Source of the DNA: PALSA-612 sp963791225
Lineage (GTDB): Bacteria; Actinomycetota; Thermoleophilia; Gaiellales; Gaiellaceae
Reading direction: 5' to 3'
NCBI GenBank assembly: GCA_963791225.1
Contig: CAWBRV010000003.1
Location: 992,001 to 1,056,000, forward strand
DNA: 64,000 nucleotides
The notes beneath the pieces were generated by a model. The model did no database searches. It was not told the origin of the DNA and saw nothing but the letters and a program-made list of their open reading frames with translations. Below, piece by piece: positions 18,109-26,749 of this stretch; the first letter of the stretch is position 1; each line of letters starts with the position of its first letter. The translations under genes were made by a program, and so were the position numbers.

Positions 18109-18850
18109 GACCTTCTCTCCTCCGATTGAGAACCAGCCTGGTCTCAACGAGAAGGAGCGGGGCGGCTGACAGACGGAGAACCTAGTCCCTGCGTCGGAGC
18201 GCCACTGCTCGCTGCGGCCTGCGACAAGTCTATCCGGAAGACTGGGATGCCACCCGCGGGGTCTAGCAAAGACGTGCTCTCAGGGCTCTCAAAGCGTCCA
18301 CGGATTTGTCCACAGCCGTTGTCCACACCTGTGGAGGCGCCAAGACCAACACCTTGGATTGGGACCTGCCTGCCTTCGGTCGAGCGAACGCGAATCTACG
18401 ACTTCAACATGCGCAGGTCAAGGCCAGAATCGCGGCCTGGCAGAAACCGTCGGTACTCAGGCTGCCCGGGGGTCGGTGCTGTCGACCGCAGGGGAACAGG
18501 ACGCACCCACGGGCGGCAAGGAGCCAGAGGCGAGGGCGCCGATCTCCGCTCTTACACGCTCGCGGGCAGGGACACGGTCATCCAAGAACAAACCAACAAG
18601 CGACAGGTGGCCCAGTAACCGCCTAGTCCTTCGGTCGACCTTATCGGCGGCGACGGAGTCCGGGTCGCGCACCTGACCACCCTCCCCTCGACGGGTGCAA
18701 CACGAACATACACCTCCTCCTACCGGAGCTACGGGATACTGGACTTCTCCTTCCGCAAGTTCACCCTTTCGAGGGACGTAACAGACCGCACCGCGATTCA
18801 GCAGATGTCCGGACGCGACTACACCGTCCGGCAAGCGAGGCTGGCAGCAG
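18109..18850. other. Long intergenic region between divergent regulators
   Basis: 742 bases without a supported gene. It contains two DnaA-type nonamers (18306-18327). On the minus strand around 18500-18620 a short frame reads VGLFLDDRVPARERVRAEIG, which looks like part of a small actinobacterial protein, but no start with ribosome site was found, so it was left as a possible remnant. Confidence 0.5.
18306..18327 (+). promoter_or_regulatory. Tandem DnaA-box-like nonamers
   Basis: Two perfect copies of TTGTCCACA (18306-18314 and 18319-18327), 13 bp apart, in direct orientation. This is the high-GC variant of the DnaA box. A weaker box (cgtccacgg) lies just before them, and an inverted partial one (ctgtggag) just after. 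No dnaA or dnaN gene is present, so this is more likely a DnaA-controlled regulatory site than the origin. Confidence 0.5.
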
Positions 18851-19327
18851 GTGGACTCACGCAACGCTCTCCGAGCGACGAGTCTCTCAACTAGCCAATT
18901 GCCGCCGGCGCGAAGAGAAGCAGTCGACGGCGCGCAAACAGCGCCCGCCGAACTCCACCTCCGACTGCCCGCAAGATTGCCCTCGGCCGAGATCCTCCGC
19001 ACCGAGTTGGCCGACTGGCTTCGCACCATCGAGACCGCAGGCGGCGGCACCATCTTCGATCTCCAGCTGGCTTGCTCCGAAGTCCTCACGATCATGATCG
19101 GACAACCGGGCGAGCGATCCGCTCTGATCGTGGAGACCGACGCGGCCATGGCGGACAGGACCGTCACCGTCACCATGCGCGAGTTCGGGCTCTGCCGACA
19201 ACCAAGCCAAGCTGCGGGGCGACTCGACCAGGCGCTCGGCCTCAGCCTCATCGAGGCCATGACCGACACCCTCGACATCCAACAACACGCAGCCGGGCGC
19301 ACATTCACCCTGCGCCGCAAGAGCTAA
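18851..19327 (+). CDS. RsbW-like HATPase protein with degenerate ATP site
   Basis: 158 residues. The layout of an anti-sigma factor/serine kinase of the HATPase_c_2 type is visible: RLPARLPSAEILRTELADWL, then DLQLACSEVLTIMIG at the N-box, then GLSLIEAMTDTLDIQQ near the end. However, the N-box Asn is replaced (SEVLTIMIG), and the DxGxG lid motif is not recognisable (EFGLCRQPSQAAG). It may bind partners without ATP, or be decaying. No cognate STAS anti-anti-sigma gene is adjacent. Confidence 0.65.
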   Translation: MDSRNALRATSLSTSQLPPARREAVDGAQTAPAELHLRLPARLPSAEILRTELADWLRTIETAGGGTIFDLQLACSEVLTIMIGQPGERSALIVETDAAMADRTVTVTMREFGLCRQPSQAAGRLDQALGLSLIEAMTDTLDIQQHAAGRTFTLRRKS

Positions 19328-19636
19328 CGATCTACCGGGCCGCATGGTGTCACCGCACGCGAACGGGACTTGGCGGGCGTGCACGCAGACGCTGCATATG
19401 GCGGCGGGCCCGGCGGACCCCAACGACCGCGCCGAGCCCAGCGCCGAAACCGGAGAAGGGTCGGCTGCCCCTCAGCCGGAACGATCCCCTCAGCGGCCGC
19501 GGCAGGGTCTAGGCCATACCGCTTGGGCAGAGTCTGCCCGCGCTCGCTGGGCACCGCAACTCCGGGGGAGGCGACAGCACGCTTCCCGGTGAAGAGGCGA
19601 CAGCGTGATCGGCGGGTTCTTGTTCGCACGGCCTCG
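19328..19636. other. Intergenic region, nothing recognised
   Basis: 309 GC-rich bases between the RsbW-like gene and the convergent esterase gene. I see no gene, clear terminator or repeat. Confidence 0.5.
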
Positions 19637-20506
19637 TCAGCGGGGCGCGTCGAACAGGTATCGCAAGGAGCGTGAGAGGGTGAGGGGTGGAGCGGTCTCG
19701 TGGTATTCGCCAGGGAGGACTTCGTACTCGATCTCGAGACTGGGGTATGCGCGGCCGCGCAACGTGGCGACCATGCGCTCGGCGGCAGCGACCATGTCCG
19801 TTGGGGGATCGGCCGCGTCGTCGGCTTCGGCTTCGGCTCGTCTGTCGGCCGGGAGCTGCTGCAGGTAGCGCCTGCGGCCCTCGGGGTTCTCGTAGGCGCC
19901 GACCGAGACGAACACCTTCGCTGCGAGGTCGTCGTGTGCCCGCGCATACGCCGCCTCCTGCGTGAACATCATTTCGTTGTCCCACCAGTAGGACGGGCTC
20001 CCGATCCCGTAGCGCCGGAACGTGGCGGGCTCGCTGAGGAGAACGTAGGTCGCAAACAGCGCCCCGAGCGAGTGCCCGAAGTACGCGCAGTCATCCGGAT
20101 CGGCGCCGTACCGTTCCCGCGTCCAGGGCTTGAGCTCGTCGGCTATGAAGGCCAAGAACCGTCCCGCGCCGCCCATCATCGCCGCGTCGGTGAAGCCGCT
20201 TGTGAGGTCGACGCTCGGAGTGAAATCGCGGCATCGCAAGTCGAAGTTCTCCTCGATCGTCCCGGCGCGATACCCGATCCCGACGACGAGAAGTGGCGGC
20301 ACGAGCTTCGCCAGCCGCAGCAGCCGCATGATCTCCACGGCGGTCCCGAAGTTGGCCCAAGGGTCGCCGAGGAAGACCACCGGCGAAGAAGCGGATCCGA
20401 CCGAGTCGCAATGAGCAACGAGCACCTTGAACTCGTCGTCCACGTGCTCCGAACGGATGTAGTGCACCTCGGTGTCGGGCAGAGGTGATGCGTCGTTGCC
20501 GATCAC
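19637..20506 (-). CDS. Esterase of the Fes/EstD type (alpha/beta hydrolase)
   Basis: 289 residues from GTG 20506, chosen because GGGGAGG lies 7 bases before it. Beta strand VVFLGDPWANFG, the nucleophile elbow GHSLGALFATYVL, a WWDNEMMF insert, and the catalytic His near the end (GEYHETAPPLTL) match the esterase D/enterochelin esterase family. The protein lacks a signal peptide. Substrate may be a siderophore or acyl ester; no siderophore genes are near. Confidence 0.8.
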   Translation of the reverse strand: MIGNDASPLPDTEVHYIRSEHVDDEFKVLVAHCDSVGSASSPVVFLGDPWANFGTAVEIMRLLRLAKLVPPLLVVGIGYRAGTIEENFDLRCRDFTPSVDLTSGFTDAAMMGGAGRFLAFIADELKPWTRERYGADPDDCAYFGHSLGALFATYVLLSEPATFRRYGIGSPSYWWDNEMMFTQEAAYARAHDDLAAKVFVSVGAYENPEGRRRYLQQLPADRRAEAEADDAADPPTDMVAAAERMVATLRGRAYPSLEIEYEVLPGEYHETAPPLTLSRSLRYLFDAPR

Positions 20507-20610
20507 CAGGCACGCCTCCCCGTTCAACGATCGAGCACCGGCGCCAGAAGGCTGATCGTAACGGCTCTGTCCAGCGTCGGACCGCGCTTGGACCGTCGGG
20601 ATCCTCCGAA

Positions 20611-20648
20611 TGCGGGAAGTGCGACAGCGTGTCGCGAAATGGTGGAAA
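20611..20648. repeat. Palindromic dispersed repeat, copy C
   Basis: Shares gggaagtgcgacagcgtgtcgcg and tggtggaa with copy B at 12823-12868, but the closing cgcgaca arm has decayed. Just downstream is a separate 9-bp hairpin (gagagccgc / gcggctctc, about 20661-20687). Confidence 0.5.
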
Positions 20649-20725
20649 GGCAATCAGTGGTGAGAGCCGCTTCACGGCGCGGCTCTCAGGCGCACCGATG
20701 AAGATGCGACGCCAGGCTGTCGCCA

Positions 20726-20741
20726 ATCCCAGCCGCGCCCA
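20726..20741 (+). pseudogene. tRNA 3'-end fragment
   Basis: atcccagccgcgccca, identical to the last 16 bases of the tRNA remnant at 6911-6926: half the T-stem and the acceptor 3' strand. Nothing upstream folds as a tRNA. Confidence 0.4.
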
Positions 20742-20754
20742 TGGCTCTAGCGAT

Positions 20755-20985
20755 CTAACGCCGCAGTTTCGCGAACGCGCGTCTGAGAGAGCCGCCGGCC
20801 GCGCGTGCTTCGCGCGCGTCGCGGTCGGCTACGGCCTCCGACGTCATGCACACGTGCTGCTTGTCGGTGACGGCGTCGGCGGGGTACCAGTCGTATCCGT
20901 TCCAGCGCCACTCGGCGGCGTCGCACCACGGACAGGCGGGAACAGTGGGTTTGGCGGAAGCTTCGATACGTGTCAATTCGTGCAA
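20755..20985 (-). CDS. Small cysteine-containing hypothetical protein
   Basis: 76 residues from TTG 20985, supported by AGGAGAT eight bases upstream. It has a CPWC pair near residue 18 and a third Cys (HVCMTSE), aromatic residues (WRWNGYDWYP), and a basic C-terminus (GGSLRRAFAKLRR). It may bind zinc. Unknown function. Confidence 0.5.
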   Translation of the reverse strand: MHELTRIEASAKPTVPACPWCDAAEWRWNGYDWYPADAVTDKQHVCMTSEAVADRDAREARAAGGSLRRAFAKLRR

Positions 20986-21031
20986 GCAGCGCGATCTCCT
21001 GCCCGGCTGGCGAGCCGGAAGCGGCCGACGC

Positions 21032-21373
21032 TTATGGGACGCGATTGTCGGCCGGGTAGTGACCTTCCCCGGGCCACGGCGCGAGGATGAGGAGGATCTG
21101 CGCGCCCTGCTCGCTCGCGACGCTGTGCCGTTCTCCCGGCTCGAAGGTCAGCAACGTGCCGGGCTCAGCCTCGACGACGGTCGGCCCAGCTTCGATGCGG
21201 GCTGATCCCTGAATCACGGTGAGCCACGCCCGCTCGTGCACCTGGTGATCGCCCAGTTCCTGACCCGGGGCAAGGCTGATCACGATCGCCCGCGCTCCGT
21301 CGGCCGTCTCGAGCACGGTGGGGGAGCGGGTGCCATCGATCGCCTCGATCGCCTTCAGATCCCACGACTGCAC
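21032..21373 (-). CDS. Small cupin protein
   Basis: 113 residues from GTG 21373. One cupin domain: VISLAPGQELGDHQVHERAWL (motif 1, two His and a Glu), then GTLLTFEPGERHSVASE (motif 2). Single-domain cupins of this length often bind a metal and act on small ligands. It diverges from the DUF1326 gene, with a 91-bp gap. Confidence 0.75.
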   Translation of the reverse strand: MQSWDLKAIEAIDGTRSPTVLETADGARAIVISLAPGQELGDHQVHERAWLTVIQGSARIEAGPTVVEAEPGTLLTFEPGERHSVASEQGAQILLILAPWPGEGHYPADNRVP

Positions 21374-21464
21374 GTCACCGATCGTAGCCCTTCATTGGGA
21401 ATCGTTCCCTTGAACAACGGGCGTCGCTGGCATACGGTTCCTCCAACCCGACGAAGGAGGAGCG

Positions 21465-22067
21465 GTGACCTGGTCGCTCGAGGGCGAATACATGGAGAAC
21501 TGCAACTGCGAGATCCTGTGCCCCTGCATCACCTCGTCGATGGCGGGGCCGGCCGACAACGAACGCTGTTACGTGCCGCTGGCCATGCACATCGACAAGG
21601 GCGACAAGGACGGCGTCTCGCTCGACGGGCTGAACGCGATCATGGTCGTCGATGCTCCGCAGGTCATGGGCGAGGGCGGCTGGCGGGTCGCCGTCTACCT
21701 CGACGAGCGCGCCGACGAGAGCCAGCAGGCGGCGCTCGGGGAGATCCTCTCGGGCGCGGCGGGGGGAGTGCCGTCCGTCCTTGCCAGCCTGGTCGGCGAG
21801 CAGCTCGGCGTCAGAGTCGTACCGATCAACTACACGTCGGAGAGCGGGCGCAAGCGCGTCGAGGTACCCGGGATCATGGACTTTGAGATCGAGCCGGTCA
21901 CCAATCCCGAGACGGGCGAGGTGATCGAGGTGACGAACACGATCCATCCCATGGGGTCGAACTTGCCGATCGCGAAGAGCGTCAAGGGCACGTTTGACGA
22001 CTTCGGGCTGTCCTTCGACAACACCGGCAAGAACGGGCACTACCGCGAGTTCGCCTGGAGCGCATAG
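21465..22067 (+). CDS. DUF1326 family protein
   Basis: 200 residues from GTG 21465, with the strong ribosome site gaaggaggag. The N-terminal signature EGEYMENCNCEILCPC, with four Cys within twelve residues, marks the DUF1326 family. The rest is a beta-rich domain ending in FDNTGKNGHYREFAWS. The cysteines may hold a metal or a disulphide; the function of the family is unknown. No partner membrane protein (often DUF2182) is next to it here. Confidence 0.85.
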   Translation: MTWSLEGEYMENCNCEILCPCITSSMAGPADNERCYVPLAMHIDKGDKDGVSLDGLNAIMVVDAPQVMGEGGWRVAVYLDERADESQQAALGEILSGAAGGVPSVLASLVGEQLGVRVVPINYTSESGRKRVEVPGIMDFEIEPVTNPETGEVIEVTNTIHPMGSNLPIAKSVKGTFDDFGLSFDNTGKNGHYREFAWSA

Positions 22068-22375
22068 CGACAACGACGTCCGCTGCCCGCCTCGCGAACG
22101 AACGGGTCGAGAGAGCCGGTAGCCTCAGGGTGCGTGCGGCCGAGACGCTCACGAGGGGCCCTGTACCGGACACCGGTGTTCTGGCTCTGGATGGCGGCCT
22201 GCGTCCTGGCGATCGTCGTCGCCGACGGTCTGATCGCCCGCTTTACATGACAGCGGCCGTGCGCCGCACGCTCACCGTGCGTGGCCAGCTAACCTACCGG
22301 CGAAAGCGAGAACGAGTAGCGGTCGTGCCTGGCGCCTCCTATACGCGTTCGTTAACAAGCGAAGGAGGTGTTTTC
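22068..22375. other. Leader region of the cold-shock gene
   Basis: Holds a possible 38-residue membrane protein (22134-22250) and then about 125 bases of untranslated leader before the cold-shock gene. Long folded leaders are usual for cold-shock genes, but I could not define a specific structure. Confidence 0.4.
22134..22250 (+). CDS. Possible 38-residue single-pass membrane protein
   Basis: GTG 22134 to TGA 22250. The peptide has a basic start (RPRRSRGALYR) and then one hydrophobic helix (FWLWMAACVLAIVVADGLI). Codon use fits the genome. No convincing ribosome site is seen, so coding status is uncertain. Confidence 0.4.
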   Translation: MRPRRSRGALYRTPVFWLWMAACVLAIVVADGLIARFT

Positions 22376-22585
22376 ATGGCAACCGGAACCGTCAAGTGGT
22401 TCAGCGACTCGAAGGGCTACGGCTTCATCACCCCGGACGAGGGTGGCGAGGACCTGTTCGTGCATCACAGCGGCATCGACGGTACGGGGTTCAAGACCCT
22501 GGCCGAGGGTGCGAAGGTGGAGTTCACCGCCGAGCAGGGCGCGAAGGGCATGCAGGCGACGAACGTCGTCGCGCTCCCTTCCTAG
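22376..22585 (+). CDS. Cold-shock protein
   Basis: 69 residues after gaaggaggtg. Single-stranded nucleic-acid-binding OB fold with RNP1 KGYGFITP and RNP2 DLFVHH. Such proteins act as RNA chaperones at low temperature or during growth shifts. A DEAD-box helicase, a frequent functional partner, follows in the same direction after a strong terminator. Confidence 0.95.
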   Translation: MATGTVKWFSDSKGYGFITPDEGGEDLFVHHSGIDGTGFKTLAEGAKVEFTAEQGAKGMQATNVVALPS

Positions 22586-22606
22586 CTCCTGAGCTCTCAA
22601 GTTCGC

Positions 22607-22636
22607 GGTCGGCCCGGCGCAGATGCCGGGCCGACC
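22607..22636 (+). terminator. Terminator after the cold-shock gene
   Basis: Perfect 12-bp stem ggtcggcccggc / gccgggccgacc with a 6-base loop, 21 bases after the stop codon. Confidence 0.7.
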
Positions 22637-22758
22637 GGCCTCTCTGCTACCGTGAACGCGTTGCGGCAAGTGAAGCCGCACGGAGATTGAGCTTCTCGTT
22701 CCTCCCTCGGGTGTTTCGAGTCGACTGGATCTCGAACCCCGAACAAGGAGTTGAACAG

Positions 22759-23934
22759 ATGTCAAATGTGTCTTTCCGCGCGCTCGGCCTGCGCTCGCAC
22801 GTCGTGGACGCGCTCGCCGCACGCGGAATCGAAGCGCCGTTCCCGATCCAGGAGCTCGTCCTTCCGGACGCGCTCGCCGGCTCGGACGTACTCGCCAAGT
22901 CGCCCACCGGATCCGGCAAGACGCTCGCCTTCGGGCTCGCGCTCGTCGAGCGCACGAAGCCCGGCGGCGCGGCACCCTCCGCCCTGGTCCTCGTCCCGAC
23001 GCGCGAGCTCGCGGCCCAGGTCACCGAGGAGCTTCGCGCTCCCGCGAAGGCCGCCGGGCTGAAGATCGCCGCGGTCTACGGCGGCCTACCGCTCGCACGG
23101 CAGGCGAGAGAGGCCAAAGGCGCCGAGATCCTCGTCGCGACGCCGGGACGGCTGCAGGACCTGACCGACCGGAAGCTCGTTTCGCTCGGCCAGGTCGAGA
23201 TCCTCGTCCTGGACGAGGCCGACCGCATGCTGGACATGGGCTTCAAGCCGCAGGTCGACGCGCTCGTCAGGCGCCTGCCGCGCGAGCGACAGACCATGTT
23301 CTTCTCGGCGACGCTCGACGGCGAGGTCGGCGATCTCGCCCGGATGTACACGCAGGATCCCTGCCGCTTCGAGATCGCGCCGCCGTCGGCTGAAGACGGC
23401 GACCTTGTGGTCGACCACACCTTCGTGGCGGTGACGGCGGACGACAAGCTGGACGTCCTCGTCGAGCATCTCTCCGACGCCGACGGGCTCGCGCTCGTCT
23501 TCGTCCGGACGAAGCGAGGCGCCGACCGGCTGGCCACGCGCCTCTCGCAGCGGGACGTTCCCGCCGCGGCGATGCACGGCGACATGCCGCAGTCCCGCCG
23601 CGAGCGGACGCTCGAGCGCTTCCGCTCCGGTCACGTCCCGACCCTCATCGCGACCGAGCTCGCCGCCCGCGGCCTCGACCTGGTCGAGATCACGAACGTG
23701 ATCAACTTCGACCCCCCCGCCGACGACACGAGCTACCTCCACCGCGTCGGCAGAACGGGCCGTGCCGGACGCGGCGGCGCCGGCGTCACACTCGTCCTTC
23801 CAGAGCAGCAGGCCGACGTCAGCCGGGTCGCGGCACGCGTCGGTCGCCGCGCCGAGTTCGAGAGCGCCGGGCTCCGTCCCGCGGCTCCGAAGCTCCTCTA
23901 CACGAGTCGCCGAGGCCGCCGATCACGCTGGTAG
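22759..23934 (+). CDS. DEAD-box ATP-dependent RNA helicase
   Basis: 391 residues from ATG 22759, behind caaggag. Complete helicase core: Q-motif FPIQELVLPDAL, motif I SPTGSGKT, Ia PTRELA, Ib TPGR, II DEAD, III SAT, V ATELAARGLDL, VI HRVGRTGRAG. The protein ends just after the core with a short basic tail (TSRRGRRSRW). It unwinds structured RNA; placement behind the cold-shock gene suggests cold adaptation or ribosome assembly. Confidence 0.95.
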   Translation: MSNVSFRALGLRSHVVDALAARGIEAPFPIQELVLPDALAGSDVLAKSPTGSGKTLAFGLALVERTKPGGAAPSALVLVPTRELAAQVTEELRAPAKAAGLKIAAVYGGLPLARQAREAKGAEILVATPGRLQDLTDRKLVSLGQVEILVLDEADRMLDMGFKPQVDALVRRLPRERQTMFFSATLDGEVGDLARMYTQDPCRFEIAPPSAEDGDLVVDHTFVAVTADDKLDVLVEHLSDADGLALVFVRTKRGADRLATRLSQRDVPAAAMHGDMPQSRRERTLERFRSGHVPTLIATELAARGLDLVEITNVINFDPPADDTSYLHRVGRTGRAGRGGAGVTLVLPEQQADVSRVAARVGRRAEFESAGLRPAAPKLLYTSRRGRRSRW

Positions 23935-23981
23935 GCCCGCGCTCCGGCAATCGGCTCTCATCGGAGCTAGATTTACGCTGC

Positions 23982-24638
23982 GTGGATGGAGTTTCGGGCA
24001 TAGCGCAGGCCAAGCCTCGGCTGCGCGGTGTCCTCCACGAATGGGCGTTCTACCTGACGATTCCGCTGGGCGTCGCGATCGGTCTCCTCGGAGACACGCC
24101 GACCGGGAAGGTGGCTGCAGCCGTGTTCGCCGGCGGCGTCGTGTGCATGTTCGGCGCGAGCGCGGCGTACCACCGCGTTCCCTGGTCGCCTCCCTGGCGG
24201 CCACGGTTCCGCCGGATCGACCACGCCGGCATCTACGTGATGATCGCCGCCTCGTATACGCCGTTCGGCCTCCTGGTGCTCTCCGGTGACTGGCGGATCG
24301 TCGTGCTCGCGATCGTCTGGGCCGGAGCCGGAGTGGCGATCCTGACCCGACTGCTGTGGGCACGGCCGCCTCGGTGGCTCCCGTTGCTGATCGGCGGCGC
24401 GCTCGGCTGGGTCGGGGTCGTCGTCTTTCCGCAGCTGATCACGAAGACCGGGCTGCTCGCCGCGATGCTCGTCCTGGCCGGCGGGCTTTGCTACACGCTC
24501 GGGGCAGTGGTCTACGCGCGCCGCCGACCCGATCCGTTTCCCAACGTGTTCGGGTACCACGAGCTGTTTCACGCACTCGTCGTCGCAGCCGTCGCGCTGC
24601 AGTACACGGTTGTCGCCATCTTCATCATTCCGACCTGA
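23982..24638 (+). CDS. Haemolysin III/PAQR-family membrane protein
   Basis: 218 residues from GTG 23982, with seven hydrophobic segments. The zinc-site residues of the family are present: SAAYHRVPW, RIDHAGIYVMIAASYTPF, and YHELFHALV (His-x3-His). PAQR proteins are probable membrane hydrolases (ceramidase-like) that in bacteria affect lipid fluidity. Confidence 0.88.
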   Translation: MDGVSGIAQAKPRLRGVLHEWAFYLTIPLGVAIGLLGDTPTGKVAAAVFAGGVVCMFGASAAYHRVPWSPPWRPRFRRIDHAGIYVMIAASYTPFGLLVLSGDWRIVVLAIVWAGAGVAILTRLLWARPPRWLPLLIGGALGWVGVVVFPQLITKTGLLAAMLVLAGGLCYTLGAVVYARRRPDPFPNVFGYHELFHALVVAAVALQYTVVAIFIIPT

Positions 24639-24676
24639 GCCGGCTGCGGACAGAGTCGGCGAGCGAGGAGAAAGTC

Positions 24677-24892
24677 GTGAGCGTGAGGTTCGAAGAAATG
24701 ACCGTGGCGCAGGTTCACGCCCGAGCGGCGAACGAGAAAGGCGTCCAGCGGGGCAAGCCGCTGTACGCCGATCGCGCCTGGACTCAGGTGCACGACGAGA
24801 TGCTCGACAACGGCGCCAAGGCCGTCGGCGACCTGCCTCGCCGGCGGGTCCGGGAGCTCCGCGCGGCGATCAAGGCGCAGTCGCGTCCCTGA
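24677..24892 (+). CDS. Small hypothetical protein
   Basis: 71 residues; GTG 24677 stands behind gaggagaaag. Charged and helical, with AKAVGDLPRRRVRELRAA near the end. No known domain. It follows the HlyIII gene after 38 bp and may share its transcript. Confidence 0.6.
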   Translation: MSVRFEEMTVAQVHARAANEKGVQRGKPLYADRAWTQVHDEMLDNGAKAVGDLPRRRVRELRAAIKAQSRP

Positions 24893-24966
24893 ACGCCGCC
24901 GCTACTGTGGTCCAGCCGGCCGGAGCCACCGGCCGGGAACCGAGGTAAACGAGAGGAAGGGACTGG

Positions 24967-25125
24967 ATGGCTGCAAAGAAGAGCAGGGCAACGTTTTCGA
25001 AGTTCGCTCGCGAGCGCGAGCTCAAGGAACGGCGGGAGCTGAAGCAGGAGAAGAAGAGGGCGGCGCGGATGGCCAAGGGCCTTGGCCTCCCCTCCCCGCA
25101 GCTGCCTGAGGGCGGCCAGTCGTAG
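24967..25125 (+). CDS. Small, highly basic protein
   Basis: 52 residues, behind gagaggaag. Nearly half the residues are Lys, Arg or Glu (MAAKKSRATFSKFARERELK, then KERRE... helix), with a short Pro/Gly tail. A small nucleic-acid- or ribosome-associated helix is likely; no family recognised. Confidence 0.6.
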   Translation: MAAKKSRATFSKFARERELKERRELKQEKKRAARMAKGLGLPSPQLPEGGQS

Positions 25126-25271
25126 CCGCTCCCTCGCGTCCTCGCCTCCGAGAGGAGCGTGGCCGGCGCGAGATCATCGACACGGTCGGGCCTCCCATGC
25201 GGCGGAGGAGAAAGGCCGACGCGCGCTGATGCGAGACCACCAATGACGACCGAGAGCGAGGGGGCGACCCG

Positions 25272-25544
25272 ATGACACGGCTACGAATTCCCGAGCGATA
25301 CAACGAGCAGATGCCGGCCGGCGACTACGAGGTCCTGTATGTCAGTCCGGCCGCAGGCGTCATCCAGATCGCTCCCACCAGGCTCAGCCTCGGCCAGAAG
25401 GAGAAGCCGGAGTGGGGCTCGCTGCAACGCCATCCCGGTGTCCGTATCGAATGCACGAACTGCCGGGACTGGTTCGACGTCGGCGATATCCCGATCGACG
25501 AGGTGCGCGGCTGGCGCTGCCCCTCGTGCCGCGGAACGAACTGA
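25272..25544 (+). CDS. Zinc-ribbon protein
   Basis: 90 residues. The C-terminal part carries two Cys pairs (CTNCRDWFDVGD and CPSCRGTN) making a zinc ribbon; the N-terminal part is beta-rich (DYEVLYVSPAAGVIQIAP). Unknown function. It converges on the NHL protein gene with an 11-base gap. Confidence 0.65.
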   Translation: MTRLRIPERYNEQMPAGDYEVLYVSPAAGVIQIAPTRLSLGQKEKPEWGSLQRHPGVRIECTNCRDWFDVGDIPIDEVRGWRCPSCRGTN

Positions 25545-25554
25545 CGCAGCGCCG

Positions 25555-26673
25555 TCAACGGCGGGAGACGACCGTCGCCGTGCCATCCGGTGCGACGCGA
25601 CGCACGTCACCCGACGCCAGCGACTCCACCACGTAGAGCACTCCGCCCGGTGCGACCCTCACGTCGTACGGCTCGTCGAAGACTGGACCGACGACGCCGA
25701 GGCGCGTGCCGGTCGAGCTGAGGTGGAAGACGCGACTCGTCGCGCCGTCGACGACGTAAACCGTTCCGTCTGCGGCAACGTCGACCCCGCGGGGCACCGG
25801 GAGCTCCGCGAACGAGCTGACCGCCCCACTCGCCGGGTCGACGCGGAGGATCCGGTGGTTGCCGGCGTCGGACACCAGCAGCGCGCCGTCGGCGGCGACG
25901 GCCAGCCCGTGCGGGGCAGAGAGTTGCGCCTTGGCGGCGATCCGAGCCGGCGCCACTTTTCCGCCGGAGAGCCTGAAGATCACCCTGTCCGTGGCGAAGT
26001 AGACGTCGCCGTTCGGCGCGATCGCGATCGGTCCGATGTCGGTCGCCGCCTGCGCGATCTGCACGGGCGCGCTCGTCCCGCCGATGCGGAGAAGGTTCGG
26101 CCCGTCGGTGACGAAGATGCCGCCGGAGGGCGAGCGCCGGACAGCGTAGGGCTTCGTCAGGGCCGCGACCTCGGTCACGCGGCCCGTCGCTGGAGCGATT
26201 CGCACGAGCCGGCGGAGGCCGTTCTCCACGAGGAGCAGCGACCCGCCCGGCTCGATCTCCACCGACGTCGGCCAGACGAACGTGAGCGGCACAGCCGCGG
26301 CCTTCCGCACCTGGACCCGGCCGAGAATCGAGGTCGAGGTGCCCGCCCGCGCGGTGAGCGTCCACCGGCCCGCGGCCGGGAAGACGAGCCTGGCGCGGTA
26401 GGAGCCGTGGCCGCCGGAGGCCCGGACGTCGATCCGCGTCGGGCCGGTTGCGATCACGTGCACGGGGCCGCCGAACGAGAAGGGACGGACGGTCAGCTTC
26501 GCGGTCCACGCGCGACCGGCGGTGACGACGGGCCGGCCGCCGACCAGCGACACGCGGACGCCGCCTGCGCCGGCCGCCGTTGCGGCCGTGATCACGATCG
26601 CCACGGTGCCGACCAGAAGCGCCTTCCGCATGCCCTTTGCGACGCCGCCGGCGGAGAATCGTTTGCGACGCAT
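25555..26673 (-). CDS. Secreted NHL-repeat beta-propeller protein
   Basis: 372 residues from ATG 26673 (GGAGG upstream); ATG 26631 would give the bare signal peptide MRKALLVGTVAIVITAATA. After the signal there is an Ig-like beta domain (to about residue 130), then five to six NHL-type blades with repeated motifs such as GLAVAADGALLVSDAGNHRI and GVDVAADGTVYVVDGATS. Propellers of this kind bind ligands outside the cell. The gene diverges from the cyclase/ATPase gene. Confidence 0.85.
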   Translation of the reverse strand: MRRKRFSAGGVAKGMRKALLVGTVAIVITAATAAGAGGVRVSLVGGRPVVTAGRAWTAKLTVRPFSFGGPVHVIATGPTRIDVRASGGHGSYRARLVFPAAGRWTLTARAGTSTSILGRVQVRKAAAVPLTFVWPTSVEIEPGGSLLLVENGLRRLVRIAPATGRVTEVAALTKPYAVRRSPSGGIFVTDGPNLLRIGGTSAPVQIAQAATDIGPIAIAPNGDVYFATDRVIFRLSGGKVAPARIAAKAQLSAPHGLAVAADGALLVSDAGNHRILRVDPASGAVSSFAELPVPRGVDVAADGTVYVVDGATSRVFHLSSTGTRLGVVGPVFDEPYDVRVAPGGVLYVVESLASGDVRRVAPDGTATVVSRR

Positions 26674-26749
26674 TTCGGACCGCCTCCGCACGAACCTCCG
26701 CCGTTTCGTAGAGTGCGGGGGCTGTCTAACGCTCTGGAGTGGGGGAAGC

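Noticed and set aside
18306..18327. Chromosomal origin (oriC)
   Set aside because: Only two good DnaA boxes, no AT-rich stretch, and no dnaA, dnaN or rpmH nearby.
19324..19947. Minus-strand 207-codon frame near the esterase
   Set aside because: Overlaps the esterase in another frame, with Arg/Pro/Ser-rich translation and no domain.
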